This document shows positions 11,862 to 22,599 of a stretch of 64,000 nucleotides of DNA, piece after piece. The notes beneath the pieces were generated by a model. That model saw only the letters and a program-made list of their open reading frames with translations. It searched no databases and was not told where the DNA came from. The DNA comes from Fragaria x ananassa (taxonomy: Eukaryota > Streptophyta > Magnoliopsida > Rosales > Rosaceae), in assembly GCA_034370585.1 (NCBI GenBank), contig CP139752.1:15273501-15337500 (forward strand), in the 5' to 3' direction. The position numbers were made by a program, and so were the translations under genes. How positions within the stretch are numbered: position 1 is the first letter of the stretch; the number at the start of each line of letters is the position of its first letter.

Positions 11862-12911
11862 ATGTTTCTAGGAGCTGGGAAACCGGCGATTCCCCCGCTC
11901 GGCGTCGAACCTCTTGTGTCGGGCGAGCTTGTTAACACTGAGTATGAGCTCCAGGCGCATCGGGAGGAAACGAGCGCTAGGTTTGGGTTCATGAGGACGA
12001 GAGGAGCTGGTAATCCACCACTATACTTATCATCGCTGCCGCGTCCACTAGACCCAATCGAGTTTAGGAGGATACTCCTAATTGATAAGGAAGAGACACT
12101 ACAAATTATGAAGGAAAAGGAAGTTGCGTTTCAACTTGAACTGGACCAGACTCTGGCGTCGTTCAAGTCTGAGCTGGAAAAGGTGGTGCAAAGTGTGTTC
12201 GATCAATTTCGATTGGGACGAACCTCTCAGTTGACACCACCACCATTCCCGGCGCAACAACCACCAAAGGAGCATTCGTTAACTCCACTTTTTGATTTCG
12301 AAACCGCAATTCTCATTGTTCACTCTCACCTATGGAAGGCTCGCTACAAGGAAGTCGCTCGCACATCGATGGGGGCCACTGGAGGAATGAAGAAACCACA
12401 CAGTTCCAAGCTAGGAGCATCCACACTCTGTAAGACTGGCAAATACCGGAAACTCAATTTCCGGAGTTTAGCTGCGTCTCTTCTGCTCGACGATGCCATC
12501 TCGGCTCAGTCGAACCACAACCCTACATCTTTTAGGGTGGTAAGTGATATTGGCACTAGTGTTCCTAATCTCAATTTTATGAGTATTGATTGTGATGGCG
12601 CAGATTCTGTGTTTGTTGCAAAATTGAATGGGAGTGATGAGAGTTTAGAAATTGGGAAGGAAAAGAGTTCTGATAAGAAGGCTAAGGTATATAGTGGAGA
12701 TGTGAAAGAGCTTAGTGAACTTGAGGGAGTTAGTGTTCAGCAAGATGATCTGCAAGGACCAAATTCGGGTGAAAATGGGAGAAAATGCCATGCACTCCAC
12801 CTGCTTCATGAAATGCAGCATTCAGATGGGTTGTGTAATGCAGGAAAGCACATATTGTTGGCTATATGGGCATTCGAGACAAAGGTGGGGGTCTCGCTAC
12901 TCATTGTTTAA
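11862..12911 (+). CDS. Open frame of unknown function in the chimeric stretch
   Basis: Uninterrupted frame from ATG 11862 (within GAGCCATGTTT) of 349 residues. About residues 60-110 are Lys/Glu-rich with a likely coiled coil (KEETLQIMKEKEVAFQLEL). A Pro/Gln linker follows (PPPFPAQQPPK), and then a basic part. The arrangement is reminiscent of the N-terminal portion of plant retroelement gag-like proteins, but no zinc knuckle is visible and I cannot assign a family. The C-terminal part (from about residue 240, DGADSVFVAKLNGSDESLE) may come from a different source, because the next segment is a captured FKBP piece. It could be a transposon frame or a chance fusion rather than a host gene. Confidence 0.4.
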   Translation: MFLGAGKPAIPPLGVEPLVSGELVNTEYELQAHREETSARFGFMRTRGAGNPPLYLSSLPRPLDPIEFRRILLIDKEETLQIMKEKEVAFQLELDQTLASFKSELEKVVQSVFDQFRLGRTSQLTPPPFPAQQPPKEHSLTPLFDFETAILIVHSHLWKARYKEVARTSMGATGGMKKPHSSKLGASTLCKTGKYRKLNFRSLAASLLLDDAISAQSNHNPTSFRVVSDIGTSVPNLNFMSIDCDGADSVFVAKLNGSDESLEIGKEKSSDKKAKVYSGDVKELSELEGVSVQQDDLQGPNSGENGRKCHALHLLHEMQHSDGLCNAGKHILLAIWAFETKVGVSLLIV

Positions 12912-13185
12912 TTATTGATGAGTACTTTGAATTTCCTGACAACAAAACTACTACTATTCATTTGGACAAAAGTTGTTTTCTGTACCTTGGAGCTTGTACA
13001 AAAGTTGGCTACTGGAGCTAATGTAGATGACTCAGTCTGCATAGACAAATTGTTGTTGTTTAAGGTTACTGCTATATCTTCAAATGCTGGTACAACTCCT
13101 GCTTGGGAAAGTAAATTGATGTCTATTACTGCAGCTGATAGTATTCCTTCCATGTCTGTATATATATGCGGGGATCAAGTTAAGC

Positions 13186-13944
13186 ATGCATCTGGGGATG
13201 AGGTTCCCAAATGCAACTCTTCATATTATTCTTGAGTTGGTATCTTGGGAAACAGTTTCAGAATTTGTAATCAGCAAGAAAGTTATTAAGAAGGTGCTAC
13301 AGGTGGAAGGATATGAGCGTCCAAATGAAGGAGATGTTACAGTGGAATTGATTGGAAAATTGCAAGACGGTAAGGAATTTTTGAAGGTTCATGGGGAAAG
13401 AGAAGGACCATGTGAGTTCAACATAGATGCAGAGCAAGTCGTTGAGGAGCTTGACAAAGTTGTAGTGACAATGAAGAAGGGTGAGATAGCTCTAGAGGCC
13501 CAGCAGAAATGGATAATGGAACCTCCTGATTCAACTCTCTATTATGAGGTTGAGCTGATATCTGAACTTGTTGTCAAGGACCAGAAAATTGAGGTTGATG
13601 GCAAGGAGCATGGAGGAGGTAATTCACACACTATTGATATAATGGCTGGTGTTGATGATGGGATGACTTTTTACTTTACCTGTTTTGGTGTTCAAGTGCA
13701 TGTCGAGGACCAAATTGTTGAGATGTTAAACACAGGGAAGAAGAGAGTTTGGCAACTTCAAGTATTCTTATCTGATGTTATTAAGTTTGCATTGCAAAAA
13801 GCATTTACAGCTTGGGGGTTGCTATATCCCAAAGGTAAATACAGTGATAGGAAATGTCCAGTAAAGATTAAAGAGGCTGTATTTTGTTTGATGATGATTT
13901 CCAGGGTTTTAAAGAATTGGGATCAGAGTAGTTTTTTTGAATAA
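13186..13944 (+). pseudogene. Intronless FKBP62/ROF1-like fragment
   Basis: The translated stretch at about 13190-13630 matches the end of one FKBP domain and most of the next from plant multi-domain FKBPs of the ROF1/FKBP62 type (peptidyl-prolyl isomerases that partner HSP90). Diagnostic pieces are PNATLHIILELVSWETVSE, KKVIKKVLQVEGYERPNEG, VELIGKLQDGKEFL, EQVVEELDKVVVTMKKGE and PPDSTLYYEVELI, followed by a degraded linker (KIEVDGKEHGGGN). Host genes of this family have many introns, whereas here the domains run without any, which points to an RNA-derived copy. The upstream domains and downstream TPR repeats are missing and the sequence after about 13650 is unrelated. The segment around the usual aromatic active-site residues is shortened, so isomerase activity is unlikely. 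Confidence 0.7.
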
Positions 13945-14572
13945 GAACTCGTTTGATGTTAAGGGTGTTAGGAGGTCTTATGGTGATGGGGTTTCTGGGT
14001 CTTCACAGATCAAAAGGAGCAAGGTGGAGATTTCAGCTGATTGTGTATTGGATTATGAGAATGGGTTTAATGTAAAAGCAGTGCCTGAGATTGGTGGAAT
14101 TGGTTCATGCCATGGGTTTTTAAGTGATGAAATGCATAAGTCTGGGTTCATATTATATGGGTCGGGGTCAATGAAGTTTGGTTTGAACAAGGAGGCTGTT
14201 CTGAAGGATGTGGTCACTGGAAACAAGTTTGAGAAAAAGCTTTCTGTTGATGTTATTCCCCAAGAGACATTGGGGTCACTGTTGATGACATCGGGGCCTT
14301 TGGAAATGTGAAGAACATATTGAAGAAGTCAGTGATGCTTCCTCTTCAGAGGCCTGGACTGTTTTGCAAAAGACAACTAAGGATGGACTAGTAACAATTT
14401 CAGCTCAGGTTGATTCTTCAAATGGTGATGTGTTTAAGAAGGTTTATTTCTTTTGGTGCCTACTACTGAGTACAAACCTTATTGTTTTGCAATGTCTGGA
14501 TATCATAGTTGTGCAGCATGTGACTCTTAATGTGAAACTTGAGGTCAGGTTTGATAGGGGGATGGATTGTTA
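13945..14572 (+). other. Continuation of chimeric stretch, unidentified coding-like sequence
   Basis: A second open frame (about 13937-14311, no ATG at its start) reads SFDVKGVRRSYGDGVSGSS and VPEIGGIGSCHGFLSDE, ending at TGA in 14309-14311. A further short open stretch follows to 14573. It looks like former coding sequence because of its low stop density and Gly/Ser-rich composition, but I do not recognise it. Confidence 0.35.
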
Positions 14573-14575
14573 AGC

Positions 14576-14898
14576 CATCTCTAACTGAGAGGGGTTAAAA
14601 TAACTCTCACGCTAAATTTTAGCCCCATGAAAATCACCATGTGCATGAATAGTGGGCTAAAATTTTAATCATCTTCAACCCTTAAGATTATAAACTTACA
14701 TACTATGTTGTTTGCCCATTGTGGTTCCCACAAACAAATAGTCCAAGGGTTATACAAAAAGCTAAATATAGCCAAGCCCTTAGCCTTTGTAACCCCTCAA
14801 CCCTTTTTTGGGTTTAGCATAGCCCTGGGTTGGAAATAGAATTTGTGATTTTTGGGGTCTATATTCACCCCTTATCTCAGGGTTGAAGATGGTCTTTG
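14576..14898. repeat. Imperfect inverted-repeat (MITE-like) stretch
   Basis: The left end (CCATCTCTAACTGAGAGG) and the reverse complement of the right end (CCATCTTCAACCCTGAGA) resemble each other, and both sides carry GGGCTAAA-type motifs. No target duplication is apparent. Confidence 0.35.
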
Positions 14899-14904
14899 CT
14901 CAAT

Positions 14905-15665
14905 GGTAGGCCTTTAGCCCAGCCCTACCCTAAATTTTAGGGCTTAAGATAGGATTGGGTAGGGTTTTGACTTGGTCAGCAAAATTTAAGGCCGGGTAGG
15001 GTCGGGTCGAGTCGGGGCTCAAATATACAAGTCTTTACCCGTCCTTAAAGCCCATTTCACTAGGGCTAATAGGGTCGGCCCTTTGAATAAGGCTAAATAG
15101 GCCCGAATAGGCCGAATATGACACTATTTTGTTTAATGAAATAAATTCATAAGTTTTAATTTATTTTTTTCTCAAATATTTCTTAAGGGATATATGTGAT
15201 ACAATACCCTATTTTTACTCATATTTAATATGCATATACATTATATTTAACTTAATTAAGACATCTAGAATTATTAATCTAAGTAGTTATATTCATATGT
15301 TTCATTAATTATCTTTCTAAATCACCAAAAAACAATAGTTATTTAACAAAGTAAAATATAAATTAAAGAAATTAAACTTATAAAATTAGTTGTATTATAT
15401 AAAAAATAAGAAACATTTTAAAAATAATAAAAAATAAGTAATTATTAAGGCTTAAAATGGCACTTTTAGGGCCGGGCCGAGTTTGACCCTAAATAGCTCA
15501 ATATGATAGGGCCGTATGGTAAGGCCGGGTTTCATTTGCTTAACACTTACCCTACCTTAATTGAAAAAGGCTAGGGCCAGCCCGCGGTAATAAAGGACCG
15601 GGTAAGGCTTCGACCCTATAGGGTACGACTGATTTTAAGACGGGCTAGAACCGAAAGGCAAATAA
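14905..15665. repeat. GGGTAGGG/GGGCCGGG repeat-rich element remnant
   Basis: G/C-rich borders (AGCCCAGCCCTACCCT on the left; GACCCTATAGGG and GACGGGCTAG on the right) surround an AT-rich core at 15130-15440. The partly inverted GGGTCGGG-type borders resemble plant hAT-like non-autonomous elements, but termini and target site could not be fixed. Confidence 0.3.
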
Positions 15666-15674
15666 TGAGGCCCC

Positions 15675-15733
15675 ACTTTTAATTTCTTTCATTTCTTTAT
15701 TTCTTTGCTTATTTATCTGTTAGCGCTAAAACC
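15675..15733. repeat. Right copy of the ~60-bp direct repeat
   Basis: Same-orientation partner of 11779-11838, again ending in GCTAAAACC. The two copies bracket about 3.8 kb. Confidence 0.7.
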
Positions 15734-15739
15734 GAGCAC

Positions 15740-16520
15740 TAAACCGGTCGTCCTAACTCGTCTTAACTAGTCTATGCTCCATATTTATAGTGAATTGTAA
15801 ATGAATTCTAGAGTCACACTTGGAATACATGCGTGCGTATTGGAACTTGTTAAAAGTCATGATGATGCTAAAGACTCGAAAGGTGTGTAGTTTAATGGAG
15901 CGTGCAACAAGTAAGCTAGGATTGAAATGACAGCCATCCTGCAATTATAGGTACGTCACAGACTCGGTATAATAAATTATGATGTTAGAGCCGGGACTTA
16001 CCTATCCAGTTAACTAGGCAATAAACGGAACGAAACATCAAAAAAAAAAAAAAAAAAAAACTAGGCAATGAATGAATGGGAAGAGAAGCCGGCGGCCAAC
16101 AAACAAAGTCTGATATGAACGAAACATCCTGTATATAGAAGGATGACTTTCTCTCTGCTCCCTAAACCTTTCCGCTGCGCTCTTCCTTTCTCCTTCCCGT
16201 ATCATCTTCCTCTTCGAGCATGTCCACCGGTGATAAAAACATCCGACCCAAGTTGGATCGACAAAGCAACGCAGCCCAAAATTTTTTGATTCCACCCATA
16301 CGGCCATACCCATGAAATGGGTCATCTTATTTTTTAACCCAGGTTACTTTGTTGGAGAGAAATCTAACCCAGGTGAGAGGAGAAGACTGACCCAGGCAAG
16401 AAGTCATTTTAGCCCAGCCCACGCTCGTGGCTTGCATCAGCAATGACGCCTGCACTGACCCAGAAGGAAGGTTTCACGCACGAGCCAACTGCAGCGACTA
16501 GTTGAGCGCGTGACTCCACC
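15740..16520. other. Intergenic, no gene seen
   Basis: Contains an A-run at about 16040-16060 and short frames only. Nothing supports a gene. Confidence 0.5.
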
Positions 16521-17486
16521 AACAGGGAGACAGGGACCACACCACGCGGGAGCGACAAGGAGACAGTCTTCTAAAAGGCGCTGCCTTGCCCCATCTAGGA
16601 ATCGTCTAGACTGTAGGCGGAGCACTATCGCCCAGATTTTCTCTAAGTTGTCGAAGGGAGGCGGTCAGCCGCCCAGGCGAAGAAGGCGGGTCCGAGGCGA
16701 TGAAGGACTAGGCGAACCAAGAGAAAAAAAAACACTAATACAACAAAAACGCGCGCCAGTCCGCCTAACCTAATTCCCAAACCATTCTCCTCCCAGTCCT
16801 CTATTTCGACTCCGCGTCTCCGCCTCTCCCAAATAGAGCGACCTTGTCGTTCTCTGCCGTCAGCGACCTTTGCCGTTCTCTGCCATCGTCGACTCTCTAT
16901 CTCTCTCCTCTGATCAGTCCTCTCTCTCTGTCTGTCTCTTGTTCAGTTGTTCGTGGCGCACTCTCCCAGTCTCCTCTGAGTCTTGACATGTAATTCTTCA
17001 AAGCTCAAATCCCTGCTTCGATGAGTTTTTGGCTTAATCCTTAATTCCTTATACAGCTGATTGCTATGTACTCGATCATCCATTAGGTTCTGTGTCTTTT
17101 GTAGACATTTTCCATTTCAGTTTTTCATGTCTTGGATAAAGCTTAGCTGGTTAACTTGGGTGGAGAGACCAATTCCAAAGGCTCTACCAAATCTATTAGG
17201 TTCTGTGTCTTTTGAATTTTTGATTATGCATCAACTGATTACTTCCCAATTCAGGTGTAGAGTTATAGTCTTATAGACATATTGTTAGTGTTAGATTGTT
17301 TGGGTGTTAGACAGTTAGATTGTTAGGGTATTAGACAGTTAGATTGTTAGGGTGTTAGACAGACTTACTGATAATGTGATATAGACATATAATATTAGTG
17401 TGTTACTGTGTTAGTAACTTAGTGTGATTGGAGAAACTGAGAAAAAGGGAAAATGTGATTGGAGTTGGTTTGTTTCTTGTTAGGAA

Positions 17487-17735
17487 ATGGCTGGTAGTAC
17501 TGGTACATCTTCCAGAGGGTCAAATGCAATGACCGATGCCGATACATCTTTGAAGCGTAATTCTGAAGATGTTGGATGAGAATTTGGGGCATTGATGAAC
17601 CCTTCAAATGTAGACAAGGTGAAGTGCAAGTTTTGTGGGAAAGTACTAAGTGGTGGAATACATCGGCTAAGCAACATATTGCCCACATAAAGAGGAATGC
17701 AGCTCCGTGTAATAAGTCTTTGGATGAGGATAAGA
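17487..17735 (+). pseudogene. hAT transposase N-terminus (BED zinc finger), broken
   Basis: From ATG 17487 the frame starts MAGSTGTSSRGSNAM and continues into a BED-type zinc finger, recognisable by NPSNVDKVKCKFCGKVLSGG and, in the shifted frame, QHIAHIKRNAAPCNK. Two lesions are visible: an in-frame TGA at 17577-17579, where a Trp codon is usual, and a one-base deletion near 17665 (CGGCTAAGCAAC) that shifts the frame before the His residues. Nothing of the RNase-H-like catalytic core or dimerisation region follows. It is a dead N-terminal fragment. Confidence 0.8.
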
Positions 17736-17741
17736 AGAAGT

Positions 17742-17807
17742 GTACTCTCTCTATTTTTCTGTACAAGAGACTCTTTTTTCAATTTAGAGAGATGGAGACT
17801 TGGAGTT
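17742..17807. repeat. Left arm of a 66-bp inverted repeat
   Basis: Matches the reverse complement of 18520-18585 over 66 bases with a single difference by eye. The arms are about 710 bp apart. Confidence 0.9.
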
Positions 17808-18519
17808 TTTCTTCGATAGGGGCACAAGGCCACAAGGGAGAGCTCTTTTTTTGGTTGGAGAACAGGGAAGGGAAGACTTGGAGTTGATGAAGGTAATTAG
17901 GTGAATGATTATATTTTTTTTAATAAAAGATACGTGAAGTTGTGGTGCCGTGTAGGAGTGGAGTAGATTTAGGAGGATTTTTTTATTTTATTTTCTGTCC
18001 AAATCTCTGCATATTTTTTTTATATGGGCTACTCTACCTATATATGCTTATTTTATAAATCCCTACCTTAAACTACTTGTAAACAACCAAAAAAGTCTTT
18101 GGGCTACAGCCTAGAGTACTCAGTACTATGTTCCATCCCTGGTGAGATATGTAAAATTGACTATGCATATAATATATATAGGAGATTTTTTATGTTACCG
18201 TTAGAAATATTACAATTTTTTTTAAAAAAAATAGATTTTTTTTGTTGGAATTATTCTCAACCTACCATTTTTTTTGGATTTATTCAAAACAGTTGGATTT
18301 TTTTAGGGTTGCAACGGTCGGTTTTTAGACGTCACTCAGTGTGCGACGCATGGCGTGGTCCCTGTCTCCCTGCAAAGGTCTAAAAGGCGCTAGGCTCTAG
18401 GCGGGCGACGACCCATAGCCTAGCGCTTGAACAGCCTAGGCGGGGACTAGGCAATTTTTTTTTCACATTTAAATGATTTAATTAATATATATAATAATTA
18501 AACTTAGTAAAACATGAGT

Positions 18520-18585
18520 AACTCCAAGTCTCCATCTCTCTAAATTGAAAAAAGAGTCTCTCGTACAGAAAAATAGAGAGAGTAC
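18520..18585. repeat. Right arm of the 66-bp inverted repeat
   Basis: Inverted partner of 17742-17807. It lies just upstream of the second, TTF-type hAT remnant. Confidence 0.9.
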
Positions 18586-18784
18586 TTTTTATCAATATTG
18601 ATCAAGAATCAAAAGGTATGTTACTATTCTCTTTAGATTCTTACATCTAAATTCAAGTTTTAATTCTAAGATTATATTAACTATTAAGTTTCTGAATTTG
18701 GGGATATGAATACAATTATTTTCTAAATTTGGATTCTTGTATAAGTATTGAATCAATTCTGCTCTTTTAGATTGATTTTCCTAA

Positions 18785-19530
18785 TGTCGGATACTAAGAA
18801 GCCAAAAAGATTGAAGACTATATTGTCATTTTTCGGAATGAACGCTGAATCTTCAAGAGACGATTCTACAAACTCAAACCCTTATTCAATTCATGTTGCT
18901 TCGGTCTCTAATGACCACAATCAATCTGTACATCCTCAGCCTCAAAATGAAAGAGATAAGTCTGATAGAGTTGTAAGTGATCAGGAATTCGATATCAACA
19001 CTCTTGAACGTGATCCAGGTGTACGTCATCAAATATGCAGCTATCCTCTTAAAGAACATGATAACGTTCGATCGTCATATATTTTGCAAGGACCATGTCA
19101 ACCGAAGTTACCAAAGTATCCGACTCACTTAGATGAAGATCAAAATCGTTGGTTCAGTGAGTCTTGGTTCACAAAATTTTCAATGCAAAGTACACTTCAC
19201 CAGCAATACAGAAAGAGATTCTTAACATTTGGGTCAACAAAGTCAGAAATAAAATTCGAGAAGAAGTTGGAGATAATAAATTTTGTCTTCTTGTTGACGA
19301 AGCAAGTGATTCTTCTCATAAGGAACAGATAGGTATTGTCCTACGATTTGTTGATTGCAAATGCTTTGTGAGGGAACGTTTCTTTGGTATTGTGAATGTT
19401 GCTGACACAAAAGCCTAAACTCTTAAAGATGAGGTATGCAAGGTGTTGGGTAAATACAATCTTTTAGTGAAAAATTTGCGAGGTCAAGGTTATGATGGTG
19501 CTAGCACCGTAAAAAATAACATATGTTTAG
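18785..19530 (+). pseudogene. TTF-type/ZMYM1-like hAT transposase remnant
   Basis: From ATG 18785 (MSDTKKPKRLKTILSFFG) the frame runs into the conserved LERDPGVRHQICSYPLKEHD and ILQGPCQPKLPKYPTH block of plant TTF-type zinc-finger hAT transposases. The central zinc-finger segment is deleted and the frame shifts near 19164. The following piece is the DUF4371-like domain (NKFCLLVDEASDSSHKEQIG, VLRFVDCKCFVRERFFGIV) with a stop at 19416-19418, then LRGQGYDGAS. The catalytic C-terminus is replaced by Copia-derived sequence from about 19530. It cannot encode a functional transposase. Confidence 0.8.
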
Positions 19531-20690
19531 AAGAAAAGAGTCAGGAATATCAACAGAGACGGAAGTCCTCGTCACCAACAATAGTAGAAGCAGTCGAAAG
19601 TTCCACAATCAAGTAAAACAAAAGATCAATTAAGGGGCAAGTCCAGCCCAAAGAAGAACATCTTAATTATTATTACAATGAACCAATTATTTTCCACCAT
19701 TATTTCAAAAATATTATGGCGGCCAGAGCCCTCTCTGGCCTTCATGTAGTTCCGCCAACCTAGCATCAAAGGTCACATGAGGAGCGAGTGTAAAAGGCAC
19801 AAAGGGCATGCCACGAAAAATGGTGCCAAAGCTACAACCACTACTGCCTTATAAAGACATGGTAGCTAGTCATCATTTGTGGAGATGGTCATGTTAAATT
19901 GACATCTCATAATACATGTTTGGTCATTGATTCCGGCGCATTCCTCTAACTAAGTTAGGAGGGGGAGATTGTTGAGTCAAAGAAGAAAATCCATGTGGTG
20001 GCTTATGATAGACGCACAAAGTGTTATGATCTTAATGTGTTTCCGACCCTATTAATATGTTATTCTCCTAGTAATGTCATTTTTGACATGCTTTACAATT
20101 ATATAGACATTATATAGAGAAAAAGAAGGTAAAACGGCAGAAAAGTTAAGAATTCTAATCAAATTAGGATTCCCAATCCAACTAGGAAACATAGTCCTAA
20201 TCAAAGAAGAAATCCTAGTTACATCAAGAGTCTCAACGAGGCTCAGAATCATCATTGAGGGAAGAGTCCCACTCGAACTAGGAGTCCTAACTCAACAACG
20301 AGTCTCATTGGAGTGCATAAATGAGTAAATCGATTGATAAGCCTTTTAGGAAACTTTCCTGTTTTGATTTGGAAAGCATATTAGTCAGAAATCCAAGTAG
20401 TAAAGGCTATGTAATATTGGCCGAGACTATGTGTTATATGTTATGAGTTAAGCAGCTTCTATAAATTCAAGAGTTCAAATTCAGAATTCTATAACACTTA
20501 ATGATTCATGTACATTTAGTGTAGACATGTATAAGAGATAAAATAAGTAGAGTTAAAGGGATGCATGCTTCGGCTTGTATTTTGAATTTGTTTCTGATAT
20601 TACTTGGCAATGAAATCAGTTATGTGACTTGAAGCATGTTGTTGTGTGTTTGATTGATTCTAAAATTGTTGGTTGATGTGTGTAGAAGAT
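19530..20690 (+). mobile_element. Internally deleted Copia-type LTR retroelement with 3' LTR
   Basis: Degraded gag-like sequence (EYQQRRKSSS near 19550) precedes half of a CCHC zinc knuckle (GHMRSECKRHKGHATK, about 19770-19820) and the protease active-site region (LVIDSGA, about 19920-19940). The frame stops there. Integrase, reverse transcriptase and RNase H are absent and the sequence passes at once to a polypurine tract (GGAGGGGGAGA at 19958-19968) and an LTR start, TGTTGAGTCAAAG at 19970. The LTR carries a TATA box (TATAAATTC near 20460); its right limit (about 20690) is uncertain. Confidence 0.65.
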
Positions 20691-21179
20691 GATCACTTGT
20701 ACATATGTATATCATGTTTTTATCTTTTTATTAGGAATTTAAAACAATCATTTAAAACTCCCTTATCTCGTGTATCATGTGTATATTTGTAAAAAAATAC
20801 TTGTGAATATTTATCTTGATAATTACTAACTTCACCATCATTCGCAGGAGTACCCCTTCCCGGCTCGAATGATACCCTGCTTACTCTATATACAGTCTTT
20901 AATTGAACGCCAGGTAATGAGTGCGTCAGCTTACTACATGAGGATCGAAAAGCATTTGTTGTTGTAGCAAGGCTATAGTTGCTACATGAATAGCCAAATG
21001 GATGCAGTAAAACTGTAATCCTTGAGTAGTACTTTTTTTGTTTTGGGCAATGCCTTGAGTAATACTTTGAAACAAGAAAGTTATGTTCAATTATTCTGTG
21101 CTTTAGATCATCAGCTGCTTTGTCACCCAAAGAGCTTCCTAGCATGCTCTTCCCATTCTCAAACTCAATCTAGCTCCAC

Positions 21180-21795
21180 AAAAACAAAAATCAACTGGGG
21201 GCAGCAGCCCCCACTTGCCCCTTCCTATAGGTCCGATTATGATCTTAAAGTTGATATTTCTGAGAAGCTTTTGATCATTTGTGGTTTTTGGAAGGATCGT
21301 AATATGGAACTTTGGGAGGCCAAGATCCAAAAACCTATTGACATTATGTTGGGGAGCCTTACATGGCTAGCTGACTTCCAAGAAGCTAGAAGTAGCAAGG
21401 TAGCGCCATGTCCAGAAGGCTGTCCAATAATGAATACAACAATCACACCAAAGCTCAGTGTTGATCGATGGAGCTTTTAGTCTTGCTGCATGCATTCACA
21501 CAAGCAGTCTTCCATAAAAACTCTGCTTTACATCTTGAGGTATTAGCTATTTGACCTTTTTGCAAATGCAGCAGGTTGTGATAGAGAAAGATTAACTGCT
21601 TGCAGTTTAGCACATCAACAGTGATCTTGAAGACCTTTCTAAAGTGTACGTATAGTTTGGTTCTAGATATTCGAAGCAAGCTGCAGTTTGTGCAGGGTAT
21701 CAAAGTTCTATTTGCCCCTAGATCATGTAATAGTATAACTCATCGAATAGCCAGGCAAGCATATGAAGCATATGGGAAGGTGAAATTCGTCTGAA
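21180..21795 (+). pseudogene. LINE/RVT_3-type RNase H remnant
   Basis: The translation ends of the frame at 21022-21480 (MELWEAKIQKPIDIMLGS, LTWLADFQEAR, then PKLSVDRWSF) match the linker and start of the RNase-H-like domain of plant non-LTR retroelements, where KLNVDGSF is usual and Asp is catalytic. The end of the domain reappears in another frame at 21690-21790 (GIKVLFAPRSCNSITHRIAR and QAYEAYGKVKFV). Frameshifts and stops separate the pieces. No reverse transcriptase precedes it. It could also come from a host RVT_3 gene, but it is broken either way. Confidence 0.6.
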
Positions 21796-21799
21796 TAAT

Positions 21800-22379
21800 A
21801 TATATTGAGATAGAAGACTATTCATAACAAACCAGAATTCATAGATTTAAATACAAAATTAGGCAGGGATATGATTGACAAAATCTATTAATTAATAGCT
21901 TGTTACCTGGTTTGCATGTTGCTGGTGCAGATCATCATCAATAAAATACATATCCTTTTCATCAGTTCGGATCCCATCCTTATGTTGACTTGATTTTCTA
22001 TTAGCTCAAAATAAGTATATCATAATTTTTTCTTTCTTTCTCATTTCCTAGTTCAAATGGAATGCGATCGGTACATGCAAACATTTTAGCATTAAAAATC
22101 TGACTGATTCTGATATTTTTCATTTTCTAGATAACCTACCTAATTGTCTTGAAACAAAAAAGTTATCAAATGGCATAAACACCCACAGATATGCCATCCA
22201 CTACTTACCCTTGTTAGTTTTTCTATCACTAATATCATAATCTACTACAAATTGATGGATGGGATGGTTTCATTTTATGAATTCAATATTGATTCATTTG
22301 ATTGATAAAACTAATTGGAATTAACAAGTTGATCAATAAGATTATGGAATATTGTTCTATTGTTTAAACTCCAGCAGTA
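21800..22379. other. AT-rich intergenic, nothing seen
   Basis: No supported frame or structured element between the LINE remnant and the Mutator-like element. Confidence 0.5.
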
Positions 22380-22599
22380 TAATATTTAGGGAAAATGCCC
22401 AAATGCACAAAAACAGCAAAACAAATACCTAAACCAATGAAAAAAGTTTTCCATAGCCCATATCAATGATTCTTAACAAAAAGACATTTTCACCCTTAAT
22501 CAAAATAACCTCACTCTCTATCTCTCCCTCTCATCCAGTAACCCGATCTAACCTCTCTCTCTCTCTCTCCTCTTTGTCTTCGCTCTCTCTCCCTCTCTC

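Larger units (their letters stand above)
11842..14572 (+). mobile_element. Chimeric intronless stretch, possible non-autonomous retroelement
   Basis: At 11846 the sequence TTGGTATCCAGAGCCATG closely resembles the initiator-Met-tRNA primer-binding site of plant LTR elements (TGGTATCAGAGC). Intronless frames in one orientation follow, including a piece of a multi-domain FKBP isomerase. A 60-bp direct repeat flanks the region (11779-11838 and 15675-15733), but no full LTRs, target duplication or polypurine tract were found. No integrase or reverse transcriptase motif is present, so any mobility would depend on another element. The alternative is a patchwork of unrelated insertions. Confidence 0.35.
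16523..18372 (+). mobile_element. Truncated hAT-type element bounded by a 26-bp inverted repeat
   Basis: Bases 16523-16548 (CAGGGAGACAGGGACCAC, then A and CCACGCG) recur inverted at 18347-18372 with two mismatches. Between them lie a CT-rich leader (16780-17000) and the N-terminus of a BED-zinc-finger hAT transposase. Both ends also carry AAGGCGCT/CTAGGCGG motifs. The inverted repeats may be the element's termini or subterminal; I found no clear 8-bp target duplication. Most of the transposase is absent. Confidence 0.45.

Noticed and set aside
20720..21145. 141-codon minus-strand frame
   Set aside because: No domain; overlaps retroelement-derived DNA; judged chance.
21022..21480. 152-codon frame as a host gene
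   Set aside because: Its recognisable C-terminal half is a LINE-type linker and RNase H start, and the rest is in other frames.
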